Position numbers and translations under genes: made by a program. Shown piece after piece: positions 42,499-51,390 of a DNA stretch of 64,000 nucleotides. The notes beneath the pieces are model-generated. The model saw only the letters and a list, made by a program, of their open reading frames with translations. It ran no database searches and was not told where the DNA came from. Origin of the DNA: CALAED01 sp036555725 (GTDB lineage: Bacteria; Actinomycetota; Actinomycetes; Streptosporangiales; Streptosporangiaceae); contig DATBKU010000062.1 in assembly GCA_036555725.1 (NCBI GenBank), positions 98,781-162,780 of the forward strand, given 5' to 3'. Numbering within the stretch: the stretch's first letter is position 1; each line of letters opens with the position of its first letter.

Positions 42499-44085
42499 TC
42501 AGACCGCGACTCGACCTCGTGGGTCGAAGCAGAGCAGGCGGGCGCCGCGAGCGGCCCAGTCCGTGACGGTCCCACCGGAGAGGTAGGGCTCGCGCCGCAC
42601 CAGCGCGGGCTCGACGTCGGCGGCGAAGGCGTACGGAGCCGACGAGCCGGGGCCGACGACGTCGGCGCCCGAGCACTCGGCGGCGCAGCCGAGGTCGAGC
42701 AGGTACGTCGCGGGGACGTCGCCCGCGGGCCACGGCGCGACCCAGGCCGACCGTACGTCCGCCAGGGCGGCGTGGACGTCGACCCCCTGCGCGGCGAGCT
42801 CGGCGGCGGCGACGGGGGCACCGGGGCCGGTGACCACGGCCTCGGCGGGCCGGTACGTCTGGGCGAGCAGCGCCGCCACCAGACCCCGCGCCGCGTCCGC
42901 ACCGTGGACCTCGGCCACCACTGCCACCTGCCGGTCGCGCAGCGGGTCGGCGTCCAGGCCGAGGCTCTCGCACAGGGCCGCCAGCCGTACGGGCGTGGCG
43001 AAGCGGAGGAAGATCGTGCGCAACGCCGGAAGCGGGTCGTAATCGGTTGCCACGTCGCGGACATGGTCGTGGACATCGTCGTGGACATGGTCGCGGAGGT
43101 CGTCCGGAAGCCGGTCGGCCAGCGGCGGCGGGCAGCGCACGAGCGCGCCGGCGGCGAGCTGTTCGAGCACCTGGCCCGGGGTGAGCGCCAGCGTGACCGC
43201 GCTCCGCCGCAGCAGGCCCGGCAGCGACGCGTGGTCGCTCGTGGCCGTACGGGCGTCGATCTCCGCCGCGATGCCGTCAGCCGCCCGGCGCACCCGCAAC
43301 GGCACCCGGGCCCGCGGCGGCTCGACCATGAGCGGCCGTGGATCGCGGGCACCGGCGCCGACCGGGTTGAACCGGCGCAGCGACACTCCCGGCGTGCCGA
43401 TCGCCGACCACGCCAGCCGGGCCAGGCCCGGCGGTGTCGCGCTCCCGAACGTCTCGCCCCCCTGTGTCTCGCTCCCGAGTGACTCCGGCCACAACGCCTC
43501 GCCCCAGAGCACGACCGGCAGGCCCCGGTCGCGCGCCGTCTCCATCAGGGCCGCGAGCGTCTGCTCCCTGTCGTACACGCCCGGCTCGCCGAGATTGGCC
43601 CACGGGCCGCCGGGCGCGCCCGCCGCCGCGTCGACGATCACCAGGTCGGCGTCGGCCGAGTCGAGCGCGAGGGTCGCGTCGTGCGGCAGCAGCGGCACGA
43701 CCCTGGCGCAGTCCGCGGCGGCGGCCCGGGCATCCGGGCCGAGCACGCCGGCGATGGTCAGCCGATCGGTCGACGATACGAGCATCCGATCCTCGGGGCG
43801 GTCGAAGCCCGCGAGGTCGAGGTGCCCCCGGCGCTCCCCGCTCGACTGCGCCTGCGGCGCGTCCTTGCGCTTCCACAGCCGGTACAGCTGGCGCGGCAGC
43901 CGTACGACTCCGCGCCCCGGGCGCCGGGCGGCCGCGGCGACGACCCGGCCGAACTGCATGGTCGTCGAGCTCTCCAAGGCGGTCAGCCGCTCCTCGAGCT
44001 CGATCACCCGGGCCTCGCGGTCGCGCAGCGCGGCACGCAGCCGGGCCACCTGCCGGTTGGCCTTCGCCGCCGAGGTGTCAGTCAC
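42499..44085 (-). CDS. unknown protein with N-terminal coiled coil
   Basis: This 528-residue protein starts with a heptad-like segment (residues about 8-45: RQVARLRAALRDREARVIEL) and a basic linker. The rest is Ala/Asp-rich alpha/beta sequence with no motif I recognise. Fragments such as LVIVDAAAGAPGGPWANLGE and VPATYLLDLGCAA suggest a Rossmann-like or GT-related fold but do not prove it. An internal DHVHDDVHDHVRD stretch comes from a 12-bp repeat. It overlaps wecB by 8 nt and lies 42 bp before the double glycosyltransferase gene, so a role in assembling the same glycan is inferred. No signal peptide or membrane helix was seen. Confidence 0.6.
   Translation of the reverse strand: MTDTSAAKANRQVARLRAALRDREARVIELEERLTALESSTTMQFGRVVAAAARRPGRGVVRLPRQLYRLWKRKDAPQAQSSGERRGHLDLAGFDRPEDRMLVSSTDRLTIAGVLGPDARAAAADCARVVPLLPHDATLALDSADADLVIVDAAAGAPGGPWANLGEPGVYDREQTLAALMETARDRGLPVVLWGEALWPESLGSETQGGETFGSATPPGLARLAWSAIGTPGVSLRRFNPVGAGARDPRPLMVEPPRARVPLRVRRAADGIAAEIDARTATSDHASLPGLLRRSAVTLALTPGQVLEQLAAGALVRCPPPLADRLPDDLRDHVHDDVHDHVRDVATDYDPLPALRTIFLRFATPVRLAALCESLGLDADPLRDRQVAVVAEVHGADAARGLVAALLAQTYRPAEAVVTGPGAPVAAAELAAQGVDVHAALADVRSAWVAPWPAGDVPATYLLDLGCAAECSGADVVGPGSSAPYAFAADVEPALVRREPYLSGGTVTDWAARGARLLCFDPRGRVAV
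43054..43101. repeat. four imperfect 12-bp tandem repeats inside the coiled-coil protein gene
   Basis: Units GTCGCGGACATG, GTCGTGGACATC, GTCGTGGACATG and GTCGCGGAGGTC follow each other without gap. They encode the His/Asp-rich DHVHDDVHDHVRD segment on the - strand. Confidence 0.8.
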
Positions 44086-45196
44086 CGAGGTACCTCTTGA
44101 TCACCTCGGCGATGCGTGGCCCGGCCTGCCCGTCCCACAGCGGCGGCGTCTGCCGTGCTGTGACATTCCAACCCCCCGTCGGGGGCCCACCCCCGACCTC
44201 GGCCACGCCGACGTTCGCCAGAGCCTTGCGGGCGGCCGGGACCAGCTCGTCCAGGGTCACCAGCCGGTTGGTGCCGTGGGTGATCGTGATCGGGCGCTCG
44301 GTGTTGGGCCGTACGGTCAGGCACGGCACGCCGAGGATCGTTGTCTCCTCCTGCAGGCCGCCCGAGTCGGTCACCACCGCGGCCGCCCCCCGTACGGCCG
44401 CGATGAAGTCGACGTAGCCGAGCGGGTCGAGCACCCGCAGCTGCGGGTGGTCGTCGAGACCGGCGGCCAGCAGTACCGTGCGCCCGCGCGGGTGCAGCGG
44501 GATGACCAGGGTCGCCAGGTCGGCGATCTCGTGCAGCCGGCGGACCAGGTCGGCGGCGATCTCCGGCGAGTCGACGTTGGCCGGGCGGTGCAGCGTGGCC
44601 AGTACGTAACGGTCCGGCAGCTCGAAGGCCGCCCGAACCTTCTCGGTGTCGAAGGTGTCGAGGTTCTTCAGCAGCGTGTCGATCATCGGGTTGCCGACGA
44701 AGTGCACCCGGTCGACCGGGACGCCCTCGTTGGCGAGGTGGCCGACGGCCTCCGGGCTCGTCACGAAGCACAGGTTCGACAGCTGGTCGGTGAGCCGGCG
44801 GTTGACCTCCTCCGGCATGGTCATGTCGAAGCTGCGCAGCCCGGCTTCGACATGGGCGACCGGACTGCCCAGTTTGGCCGCGACAAGGGCGGCGGCGATC
44901 GTCGAGTTCACGTCGCCGTACACAATGACCAGGCCAGGTGAACGCTTCGTGAACTCCGCCTCCAGGCCGACCATGATCGCGGCAGTCTGCGCGGCATGGC
45001 TGCCGGAGCCGACCTCGAGGTTGACGTCGGGCTCGGGCAGCCCGAGCTCGCGGAAGAAGACCTCGGACAGCCGCTCGTCGTAATGCTGGCCCGTATGGAT
45101 CACCGTCTGCTCGGCGTCGCGGAGCGCGGCGATGACCGGAGCGGCCTTGACGAAGTTCGGTCGCGCGCCGAGGACGTGCACGATGGGCTGGAGCAT
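44078..45196 (-). CDS. wecB: UDP-N-acetylglucosamine 2-epimerase (non-hydrolysing)
   Basis: This 372-residue enzyme interconverts UDP-GlcNAc and UDP-ManNAc. Matches to the family are HVLGARPNFVKAAPVIAAL, VIVYGDVNSTIAAALVAAKL, VAHVEAGLRSFDMTMPEEVN, VLATLHRPANVDS and VVTDSGGLQEETTILGVPCL, covering the UDP pocket and the acidic catalytic residues. The ATG at 45196 has AAGGGA (45201-45206) just upstream; an ATG 18 nt earlier is less likely. With the dehydrogenase at 46869 it would give UDP-ManNAcA for a teichuronic-type polymer. Confidence 0.93.
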   Translation of the reverse strand: MLQPIVHVLGARPNFVKAAPVIAALRDAEQTVIHTGQHYDERLSEVFFRELGLPEPDVNLEVGSGSHAAQTAAIMVGLEAEFTKRSPGLVIVYGDVNSTIAAALVAAKLGSPVAHVEAGLRSFDMTMPEEVNRRLTDQLSNLCFVTSPEAVGHLANEGVPVDRVHFVGNPMIDTLLKNLDTFDTEKVRAAFELPDRYVLATLHRPANVDSPEIAADLVRRLHEIADLATLVIPLHPRGRTVLLAAGLDDHPQLRVLDPLGYVDFIAAVRGAAAVVTDSGGLQEETTILGVPCLTVRPNTERPITITHGTNRLVTLDELVPAARKALANVGVAEVGGGPPTGGWNVTARQTPPLWDGQAGPRIAEVIKRYLGD

Positions 45197-45224
45197 TTTT
45201 TCCCTTCTGTTCATCGGAATCGAC

Positions 45225-45230
45225 TACGCT
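45225..45230 (+). promoter_or_regulatory. -10 hexamer TACGCT of the GT4 gene (leaderless)
   Basis: TACGCT ends 8 nt before the GTG at 45239, in the 42-bp gap divergent from wecB. No ribosome site is present. Confidence 0.45.
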
Positions 45231-45238
45231 CGCCCGCC

Positions 45239-46798
45239 GTGCTTGAGACGACGTGGCGCAGGCTCATACCGACCCCCTGGCGGGGGCCCGCCCCCCACCG
45301 CGCCAAACTCATTGTCTATCCGGCCGGGCTCGCCTGGCGGCAGCTCCGCGACGACCCTGGGCGGGCCGGGCGGCTGGCGGTTCGGCTGGCCCTGCGCCAT
45401 GCCCCGGCGCGGCTCGGCCGCACCCGCCTGGGCCGACTCGCCAAGCCACGCCCACGAAACCCCCGTCGTGAGGCCGCCGACCTCCGAGCGCTGCTGGAGC
45501 AGCCCGAAACCGGGCGTTTTACCAGGTTGGACGCCACGGGTCCGGCGAACGTTGACCGCGCTCGGGCGGCCGGGACCGGCCTGGCCACGTCCGGCCCAGC
45601 CGTACTGCATCTGGTCACCAACGCGCTGCCCCGGACGAACGCCGGCTACACGGTGCGCACCCACGAGATCGCGCTCACCCAGCGAGCCGCCGGCCTCGAG
45701 CCGCACGTCGTGACCCGCCTCGGCTACCCGCTCGCCCAGGGCATCGCCGACACCAGGCCGGCGGTCAGCGTCGGCGGCATCACCTACCACCGGCTGCTGC
45801 CCTGGCTGCCGCCGCGCGACCATGTCCGCGCCGTGCAGCAGGCGGCCGGCCTCGCGGACCGGCTGGTCACCACGATCCGGCCGCGGGTGCTGCACGCCGC
45901 AAGTAACCACCTCAACGCCGCGGTCGCGCTGGAACTGCGCCGCCGGCACGGCCTGCCGGTGGTGTACGAGGTGCGCGGCTTCCTCGAGGACTCGTGGCTG
46001 TCGCGCGACCCGAGCCACCGCGACACCGATGACTTCTATCGGCTCAGCCGGGAGCTGGAGACCCGGTGCATGCGCGCGGCCGACCGCGTCATCACACTCG
46101 GCACGACCATGCGCGACGAGATCGTCACGCGCGGCGTCGACCCGGGTGTCGTGACCGTCGTGCCGAACGCCGTCGACGAGGCCTTCCTGCAGCCCCTGCC
46201 GGACGCCGGGGACCTGCGCGCCCGGCTCGGCCTCGGCTCCGACACGGCGGTGGTCGGGCTTACCTCGTCGTTCTATGGCTACGAGGGCATCGACACGCTG
46301 ATCGAGGCGGCGGCGCTGCTGCACGACCGCGGCGCGCCGGTACGGCTGCTGCTGGTCGGGGACGGCCCGGAGCGCGGCGCGCTGGAACGCCTGGCCGCCG
46401 ACCGAGGGGTCGACGCCGTGTTCACCGGCCGCGTGCCGATGTCGTCCGTACGTCACTATCACGCCGTCCTAGATGTGTTCGCGGTGCCCCGCCGCGCCGA
46501 CCGGGTCTGCCAATTGGTCACCCCATTGAAGCCCATCGAGGCGATGGCAGGAGGAATCCCAGTAATAGCAAGTGATGTCAAGGCGCTCCGCGAAATCGTA
46601 GAACCCGACGTGTCCGGAGTGTTAACTCTTCCGGAAGACCCGGAAGCATGGGCGAATTCCCTGGAGTTGCTCATTTACAGTCCGGAGCGACGCAGGAAGA
46701 TCGGGCAGGCGGCCCGGGAATGGGTCAGAACGGAGCGCACCTGGCGCGCTGTGACCGCGCGTTGCCTGACCGCCTACCGCGAGCTCGGCGTCGGCTGA
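45239..46798 (+). CDS. glycosyltransferase family 4
   Basis: This 519-residue protein has an N-terminal extension of about 110 residues, basic and helical (LAWRQLRDDPGRAGRLAVRL). A GT-B fold follows: VLHLVTNALPRTNAGYTVRT in the acceptor domain, then AVVGLTSSFYGYEGIDTLIE and PLKPIEAMAGGIPVIASDVK (donor EX7E region). VYEVRGFLEDSWLSRDPSHR is typical of GT4 enzymes that make exopolysaccharide. The start follows a leaderless-type -10. The last 90 codons (from about 46480) use less GC than the rest. The WecC-type gene follows. Confidence 0.87.
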   Translation: MLETTWRRLIPTPWRGPAPHRAKLIVYPAGLAWRQLRDDPGRAGRLAVRLALRHAPARLGRTRLGRLAKPRPRNPRREAADLRALLEQPETGRFTRLDATGPANVDRARAAGTGLATSGPAVLHLVTNALPRTNAGYTVRTHEIALTQRAAGLEPHVVTRLGYPLAQGIADTRPAVSVGGITYHRLLPWLPPRDHVRAVQQAAGLADRLVTTIRPRVLHAASNHLNAAVALELRRRHGLPVVYEVRGFLEDSWLSRDPSHRDTDDFYRLSRELETRCMRAADRVITLGTTMRDEIVTRGVDPGVVTVVPNAVDEAFLQPLPDAGDLRARLGLGSDTAVVGLTSSFYGYEGIDTLIEAAALLHDRGAPVRLLLVGDGPERGALERLAADRGVDAVFTGRVPMSSVRHYHAVLDVFAVPRRADRVCQLVTPLKPIEAMAGGIPVIASDVKALREIVEPDVSGVLTLPEDPEAWANSLELLIYSPERRRKIGQAAREWVRTERTWRAVTARCLTAYRELGVG

Positions 46799-46868
46799 CC
46801 GGCCCGCGTACGCCCCCGGGTGCGGTGAGCCCACCGCGCCGGACGGGGCATCGCGAAGGGAGCCACCG

Positions 46869-48131
46869 TTGGATCTGGTGGTCATCGGGCTCGGTTACGT
46901 TGGGCTGCCGCTCGTCCGGGAGGCCTGCCGGGCAGGGCTCCGGGTGGGCGGGCTCGACCGCGACGCCCGGGTCGTCGCCGGACTCAAGGCAGGTCTCTCC
47001 CACGTCGACGACGTGTCCGACGCCGAGGTCGAGCAGATGCTCGCCGCCGGCTTCACCCCCACCAGGGACGAGGCCGTCCTCGACGGCGCCAGGACCATGG
47101 TGATCTGCGTGCCGACGCCGCTGTCCGAGGAGGGCGGCCCCGACCTCACCGCGGTGCGCGGCGCCGCCGGGACGGTCGCGCGGCACGTCGCCCCGGGCGC
47201 CCTCGTGGTGCTGGAGTCGACGACCTACCCCGGGACGACCGACGAGGTCATCCGCCCGATGATCGAGAAATCCGGCCTGGTCGCCGGGGAGGACTTCCAC
47301 CTTGCGTTCTCGCCGGAACGCATCGACCCCGGCAACCCGGTGTACGGCGTCCGCAATACCCCCAAGATCGTCGGCGGGCTCACCCCGGCCTGCGCGTCCG
47401 CGGCCGCCGCCTTCTACGGCAAGTTCGTCGAGACGGTCGTGCAGGCCAAGGGCACCCGCGAGGCCGAGATGGCCAAGCTGCTCGAGAACACCTACCGGCA
47501 CGTCAACATCGCGCTGGTCAACGAGATGGCGGTGTTCTGCAACGAGCTCGGCATCGACCTGTGGGACGCGATCGAGTGCGCCGCCACCAAGCCGTTCGGC
47601 TTCCAGGCGTTCCGTCCCGGCCCCGGCGTCGGCGGGCACTGCATTCCGATCGACCCGAACTACCTGTCGTACAAGGTGCGCTCCCTCGGCTACCCGTTCC
47701 GGTTCGTCGAGCTCGCCCAGGAGATCAACGACCGGATGCCGCGCTACGTCGTGGAACGCGTCCAGCAGCTGCTCAACCGCGAGGGGCGGGCGCTCAAGGG
47801 CGCGAAGATCCTCGTCCTCGGCGTGACCTACAAGGCCGACATCGCCGACCAGCGCGAATCGCCCGCCCGCCCGGTCGCCCGGCGGCTGCTGCGGCTCGGG
47901 GCCGAGCTCAGCTACCACGACCCGTACGTCCGGTCCTGGCAGGTCGACGGCGCCGACGTGCCGCGCGCCGGCGACGATCTCATCGCGGCGCTGGCGGCGG
48001 CCGACATGACGATCGTGCTCGCCGCGCACAGCGCGTACAACACCGAGACACTGCGCCGGCACGCCCGGCTGATCTTCGACACCCGCGGCCTGACGAGGGG
48101 CACGCCGGGCGCGTCCATCGAACTACTCTGA
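46869..48131 (+). CDS. wecC: UDP-N-acetyl-mannosamine (or related) 6-dehydrogenase
   Basis: This 420-residue nucleotide-sugar dehydrogenase oxidises C6 of a UDP-sugar to the uronic acid with two NAD+. The Rossmann start DLVVIGLGYVGLPLVREA is at residue 2. The catalytic cysteine is C258 in GPGVGGHCIPIDPNYLSYKV. K-rich AKGTREAEMAKLLENTYRHV and the C-terminal GVTYKADIADQRESPARPVA complete the family pattern. The TTG start has GAAGGGAG just upstream. The nearby epimerase suggests UDP-ManNAc as substrate, but UDP-GlcNAc or UDP-glucose is not excluded by sequence. Confidence 0.88.
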   Translation: MDLVVIGLGYVGLPLVREACRAGLRVGGLDRDARVVAGLKAGLSHVDDVSDAEVEQMLAAGFTPTRDEAVLDGARTMVICVPTPLSEEGGPDLTAVRGAAGTVARHVAPGALVVLESTTYPGTTDEVIRPMIEKSGLVAGEDFHLAFSPERIDPGNPVYGVRNTPKIVGGLTPACASAAAAFYGKFVETVVQAKGTREAEMAKLLENTYRHVNIALVNEMAVFCNELGIDLWDAIECAATKPFGFQAFRPGPGVGGHCIPIDPNYLSYKVRSLGYPFRFVELAQEINDRMPRYVVERVQQLLNREGRALKGAKILVLGVTYKADIADQRESPARPVARRLLRLGAELSYHDPYVRSWQVDGADVPRAGDDLIAALAAADMTIVLAAHSAYNTETLRRHARLIFDTRGLTRGTPGASIELL

Positions 48132-48168
48132 GCGAGCGTCCCGGAGCGTACACCTGATGGCCAAGTGG

Positions 48169-48217
48169 AATTCACCGGCAATTTCCGCGACCTGCGCAGG
48201 ATCGATTTTGGTGAATT
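48169..48217. repeat. 8-bp inverted repeat in the leader of the GT4 gene
   Basis: AATTCACC (48169-48176) and GGTGAATT (48210-48217) are perfectly complementary across a 33-bp spacer in the 147-bp gap. A weaker GTGTG/CACAC pair follows at about 48236-48259. This AT-richer leader could carry the promoter or an operator. Confidence 0.4.
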
Positions 48218-48278
48218 GTCGCTGCCATCTGGCGGTGTGGGAGCCGCGCTTCCGCACACTTCCGGAGAAAGTTTAAAT

Positions 48279-49514
48279 ATGAGAGTCTGCGTGTGCACGG
48301 TCGTACACCATCCCGAGGACGCCAGAATTCTGCATCGGCAGATTCGGGCGCTTCTCGAGGCCGGCCACGAGGTCACTTATATCGCGCCTTTCCGGGCGTG
48401 CAATGTGACGCCATGGCCGAGCGTCACGCCGGTCGACGTACCGCGGGCGACGGGACGGCACCGGCTGGCCCCGCTGCGGGCCGCCCGCGCCGCGCTGAAC
48501 CGCCACGCTCTCTACGCCGACCTGGTGCTGCTGCACGACCCCGAGCTGCTGCCGGCCCTCCCCCGCCGGCTGCGGCGCGGCCGGCCGGACAGCCGTCCGG
48601 TCGTGGTCTGGGACGTGCACGAGGACACCGCGGCCGCGCTGTCCGTCAAGGCCTGGGTTCCCGTCCCGCTGCGCCCGCTGCTGCGGCCGTACGTCCGGGG
48701 GCTGGAGTCGCGGGCCGAACGGCGGTACCGGCTGCTGCTGGCCGAGCCCGGCTACCGCGACCGGTTCCGCGACGATCACCTAGTGGTGCCGAACACGACG
48801 TACGTCTCCGACACCCCGCCGCCGGCCCCGGACGACCGCCGGGTGGTCTACGTCGGCCAGCTGTCGCCGGCGCGCGGCACCGCCGAGATGGTCGCGATGG
48901 CCCGGATACTGCACGCGGAGGGCATCGCGGTCGAGCTGATCGGCGCGGCCGACCCCGCCGTACGGCCGCTGCTGCGCGACGCCCAGCGCGAGGGGATCCT
49001 GCGCTGGTACGGCTTCGTCCCGAACGACCGGGCGCTGCGCATCGCCGAAGGCGCCATGGCCGGGCTCGCCCTGCTGCACAACGAGCCCAACTACCGGCAC
49101 TCGATGCCGACCAAGGTGGTCGAGTACATGGCCCACGGCGTGCCGGTCATCACCACGCCGGTCCCGCCCGCTGCGGACATCGTCGGCCCGACCGGATGCG
49201 GCGTCATCGTCCCGTTCCAGGACCCGGAGGCGGCCGTCAAGGCCGTCCGCAGGCTGCGCGACGATCCCGACCTGCGAGCCGACATGGGCAAGCGCGGCTA
49301 CGACGCGGCCCGCGAGCGGTACCACTGGCCGGTCCACGCGCAGCGGTTCGTCAACCATCTCGAGGCCTGGGCGGCCGGAGTGACGACGATCGGCAGAGTG
49401 CCCGACGATGGGGGCGCCGGATCAGCGAGCCCGGCAGTTCCCATCGTCGGGCACTCCAAGGCGCCGGTCACTGTGATCGCAGGTGAGCCGCGGCCGATCG
49501 GGCCAGCCGAGTAG
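48279..49514 (+). CDS. glycosyltransferase family 4
   Basis: This 411-residue GT-B protein starts at MRVCVCTVVHHPEDARILHR, the usual beginning of this subfamily, after GGAGAAA. An upstream ATG at 48165 would add 38 unrelated residues. The donor domain has RVVYVGQLSPARGTAEMVAM, YGFVPNDRALRIAEGAMAGL and HSMPTKVVEYMAHGVPVITT. WDVHEDTAAALSVKAWVPVP in the acceptor domain matches capsule/exopolysaccharide transferases. Its 3' end overlaps the convergent PQQ-type gene by 47 bp. Confidence 0.88.
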   Translation: MRVCVCTVVHHPEDARILHRQIRALLEAGHEVTYIAPFRACNVTPWPSVTPVDVPRATGRHRLAPLRAARAALNRHALYADLVLLHDPELLPALPRRLRRGRPDSRPVVVWDVHEDTAAALSVKAWVPVPLRPLLRPYVRGLESRAERRYRLLLAEPGYRDRFRDDHLVVPNTTYVSDTPPPAPDDRRVVYVGQLSPARGTAEMVAMARILHAEGIAVELIGAADPAVRPLLRDAQREGILRWYGFVPNDRALRIAEGAMAGLALLHNEPNYRHSMPTKVVEYMAHGVPVITTPVPPAADIVGPTGCGVIVPFQDPEAAVKAVRRLRDDPDLRADMGKRGYDAARERYHWPVHAQRFVNHLEAWAAGVTTIGRVPDDGGAGSASPAVPIVGHSKAPVTVIAGEPRPIGPAE

Positions 49515-51231
49515 CCATTCCCGGGGCCTGGAAGGCGTTGACGGCGACGATATAGCGACCGACCCGCACCGCGATGGTGCCGGACGGCAGGCCGAGGTCG
49601 TACGCCTCATCGCCGATGCCCGGCACGTCGCGCGCCCGATTCTGCGTGGCCCGCAGCGCCGCCAGCAGCCCGGACGCGGCCCCCGGCGTGTCGGCCACCC
49701 ACTCCACCGTCACCCGGGGCGCCGCCGCGCTCTGCTCCTCGCCGGGCGGCTCGTACGTGCAGCTCACCGCGTGCTCCAGACGGACGTCGCCCACGGTGGT
49801 GTACTCGGGACGCGGCCGGTAGTCCAGGGCGTCCTGCCCGGACGCGGCCAGATCGCGTTTATGCAGCAGGTCGCAGGCGTCGGGCCAGTCGGCGGCGGCC
49901 ACCCCGCCGAGCTCGGCCGGCCCCGGCCCGGTCTCGCCGCCGCGCAGCGCCACCAGCCGGGCGGCCCCGAACGGCCGGGGCGCCGCCTCGGGCACGCTGA
50001 GGTAGAGCAGCCCGCCGCCCGTGCCCAGCCAGGGCCGTACGACGTCGCGCCGCTGCGCGAGCACCAGCGGCGTCGGCACGGTCGTCACGCTCGGCGGCTT
50101 CGGCCCGCTCGCCAGGTCGACGATGTCGATGCCCGCGGGCAGCAGGTTCTGGGCGAGGCTCGGGCGCAGCGCGTACAGCCGCCCGCCGCTCACCGTCATC
50201 GCCGCGTAGTCGGGGACATCGCGGCGCCACAGCGTGCGCCCCGAGGATTGATCGACGGCCTCCATGAGGTGCCGTTTCTCCGTTGCGGACTGGTAGACCA
50301 CGAGCACCCGGCCATGATCGGTCGCGACCGGGCACATGGGCGCGCAGGCATCTTCGCCGGCGCGGGTGACCAGCTGCTTGCCGTCGCGGTAGACGCGCAG
50401 CGCGGTGCCGTCGAACACCGCGACGACGTCCCCGCGGACGACCACCTCGGGCGGATCGTCGACCCCGTAGGAAGCGTCGAGCCGGACCCGGCCGGTACGC
50501 GGATCGACCGCCAAGACGCGACTGCGGTCGTTGCAGTCGAGGGCGACCGCGGCCAGCGTGTCGCCGCCGTCGGAGGCGTATCCGGCGGCCTCGGGCAGTG
50601 CGCACCCCGCCGGCAGCGTCTTCGTCCACAGCCGCCGCCCGGTCACCGCCGACCGGCCGTGCAGCGTGGTCCGGTCGCCGTCCGTGGTGAGGACCGCGCC
50701 GGAGCCCGCCGGCCAGCGCAGCGTCGTCCGGTCGGTCGCCGCCGGCACCGCGCCGCTCTGCCGCCACATCTCCTGCCCGCTGACCGCGTCGAACCCCAGC
50801 AGCAGCCGGTCGTCGCGATTCCCCGTGCGCTCCAGGTAGACGACGACCCGATCGCCCGTCGCCGTCCAGCCGAGCAGCGACCAGCCGCTGCGGAAGTAGT
50901 GCCAACGCTCCTGTCCGGTGCGCGCGTCGCGGACGCTGAGCCCGTGGCCCGACGCGACGATCAGCTGCCCCATCACGATGGCGTGCGCCACCTGGTCGTA
51001 CGGCGGCAGCCCGCTCCGGTGCACGGGCGTGGTGAGCTGCCACGACGTCACCACCGGGCCCGGCGGCGGGCCGAGCGGGGCCAGCGGCGGCTCCTCGGCG
51101 ATGGTCTCGGATCGATCGACCTGCCACCACTCGGCCTGCAGCACGAAGCGATCGACCAGTACGCCGCCCGCCACGAGAACGGCCAGCGTCGTCACCACGC
51201 CGATCACCAGCCGCTGCCGGCTGCCGAGCAC
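49468..51231 (-). CDS. membrane-anchored PQQ-like beta-propeller protein
   Basis: This 587-residue protein has one N-terminal membrane helix (about residues 8-30) and an extracytoplasmic beta-propeller. The blades are marked by LSVRDARTGQERWHYF, FDAVSGQEMWRQSG, HGRSAVTGRRLWTKTL and QSSGRTLWRRDVP. The last roughly 130 residues (CDLLHKRDLAASGQDALDYR, SCTYEPPGEEQ) resemble small DUF3558-like lipoprotein domains with a Cys pair, but this is uncertain. PQQ-binding residues are not evident, so it is likely a binding or scaffold protein. GGGAGG precedes the GTG. Confidence 0.75.
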   Translation of the reverse strand: MLGSRQRLVIGVVTTLAVLVAGGVLVDRFVLQAEWWQVDRSETIAEEPPLAPLGPPPGPVVTSWQLTTPVHRSGLPPYDQVAHAIVMGQLIVASGHGLSVRDARTGQERWHYFRSGWSLLGWTATGDRVVVYLERTGNRDDRLLLGFDAVSGQEMWRQSGAVPAATDRTTLRWPAGSGAVLTTDGDRTTLHGRSAVTGRRLWTKTLPAGCALPEAAGYASDGGDTLAAVALDCNDRSRVLAVDPRTGRVRLDASYGVDDPPEVVVRGDVVAVFDGTALRVYRDGKQLVTRAGEDACAPMCPVATDHGRVLVVYQSATEKRHLMEAVDQSSGRTLWRRDVPDYAAMTVSGGRLYALRPSLAQNLLPAGIDIVDLASGPKPPSVTTVPTPLVLAQRRDVVRPWLGTGGGLLYLSVPEAAPRPFGAARLVALRGGETGPGPAELGGVAAADWPDACDLLHKRDLAASGQDALDYRPRPEYTTVGDVRLEHAVSCTYEPPGEEQSAAAPRVTVEWVADTPGAASGLLAALRATQNRARDVPGIGDEAYDLGLPSGTIAVRVGRYIVAVNAFQAPGMATRLARSAAAHLRSQ

Positions 51232-51390
51232 GAGATCCTCCCTTAGATATGGCCGGTTCCCACCTTGCCGCCCCTGGCACGTCCGCGCGACCGCCTCACA
51301 CCATCGGGTGGGCTATCGGACCTGCGGAGGTACGCCTTTCCCCGATCTGCGCATAAGCTCTCTCATCTGCCGTTCTTTAGGGAGCCACGC

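Noticed and set aside
51232..51390. Rifampicin-associated element upstream of helD
   Set aside because: The characteristic long inverted repeat was not found in the 160-bp gap.
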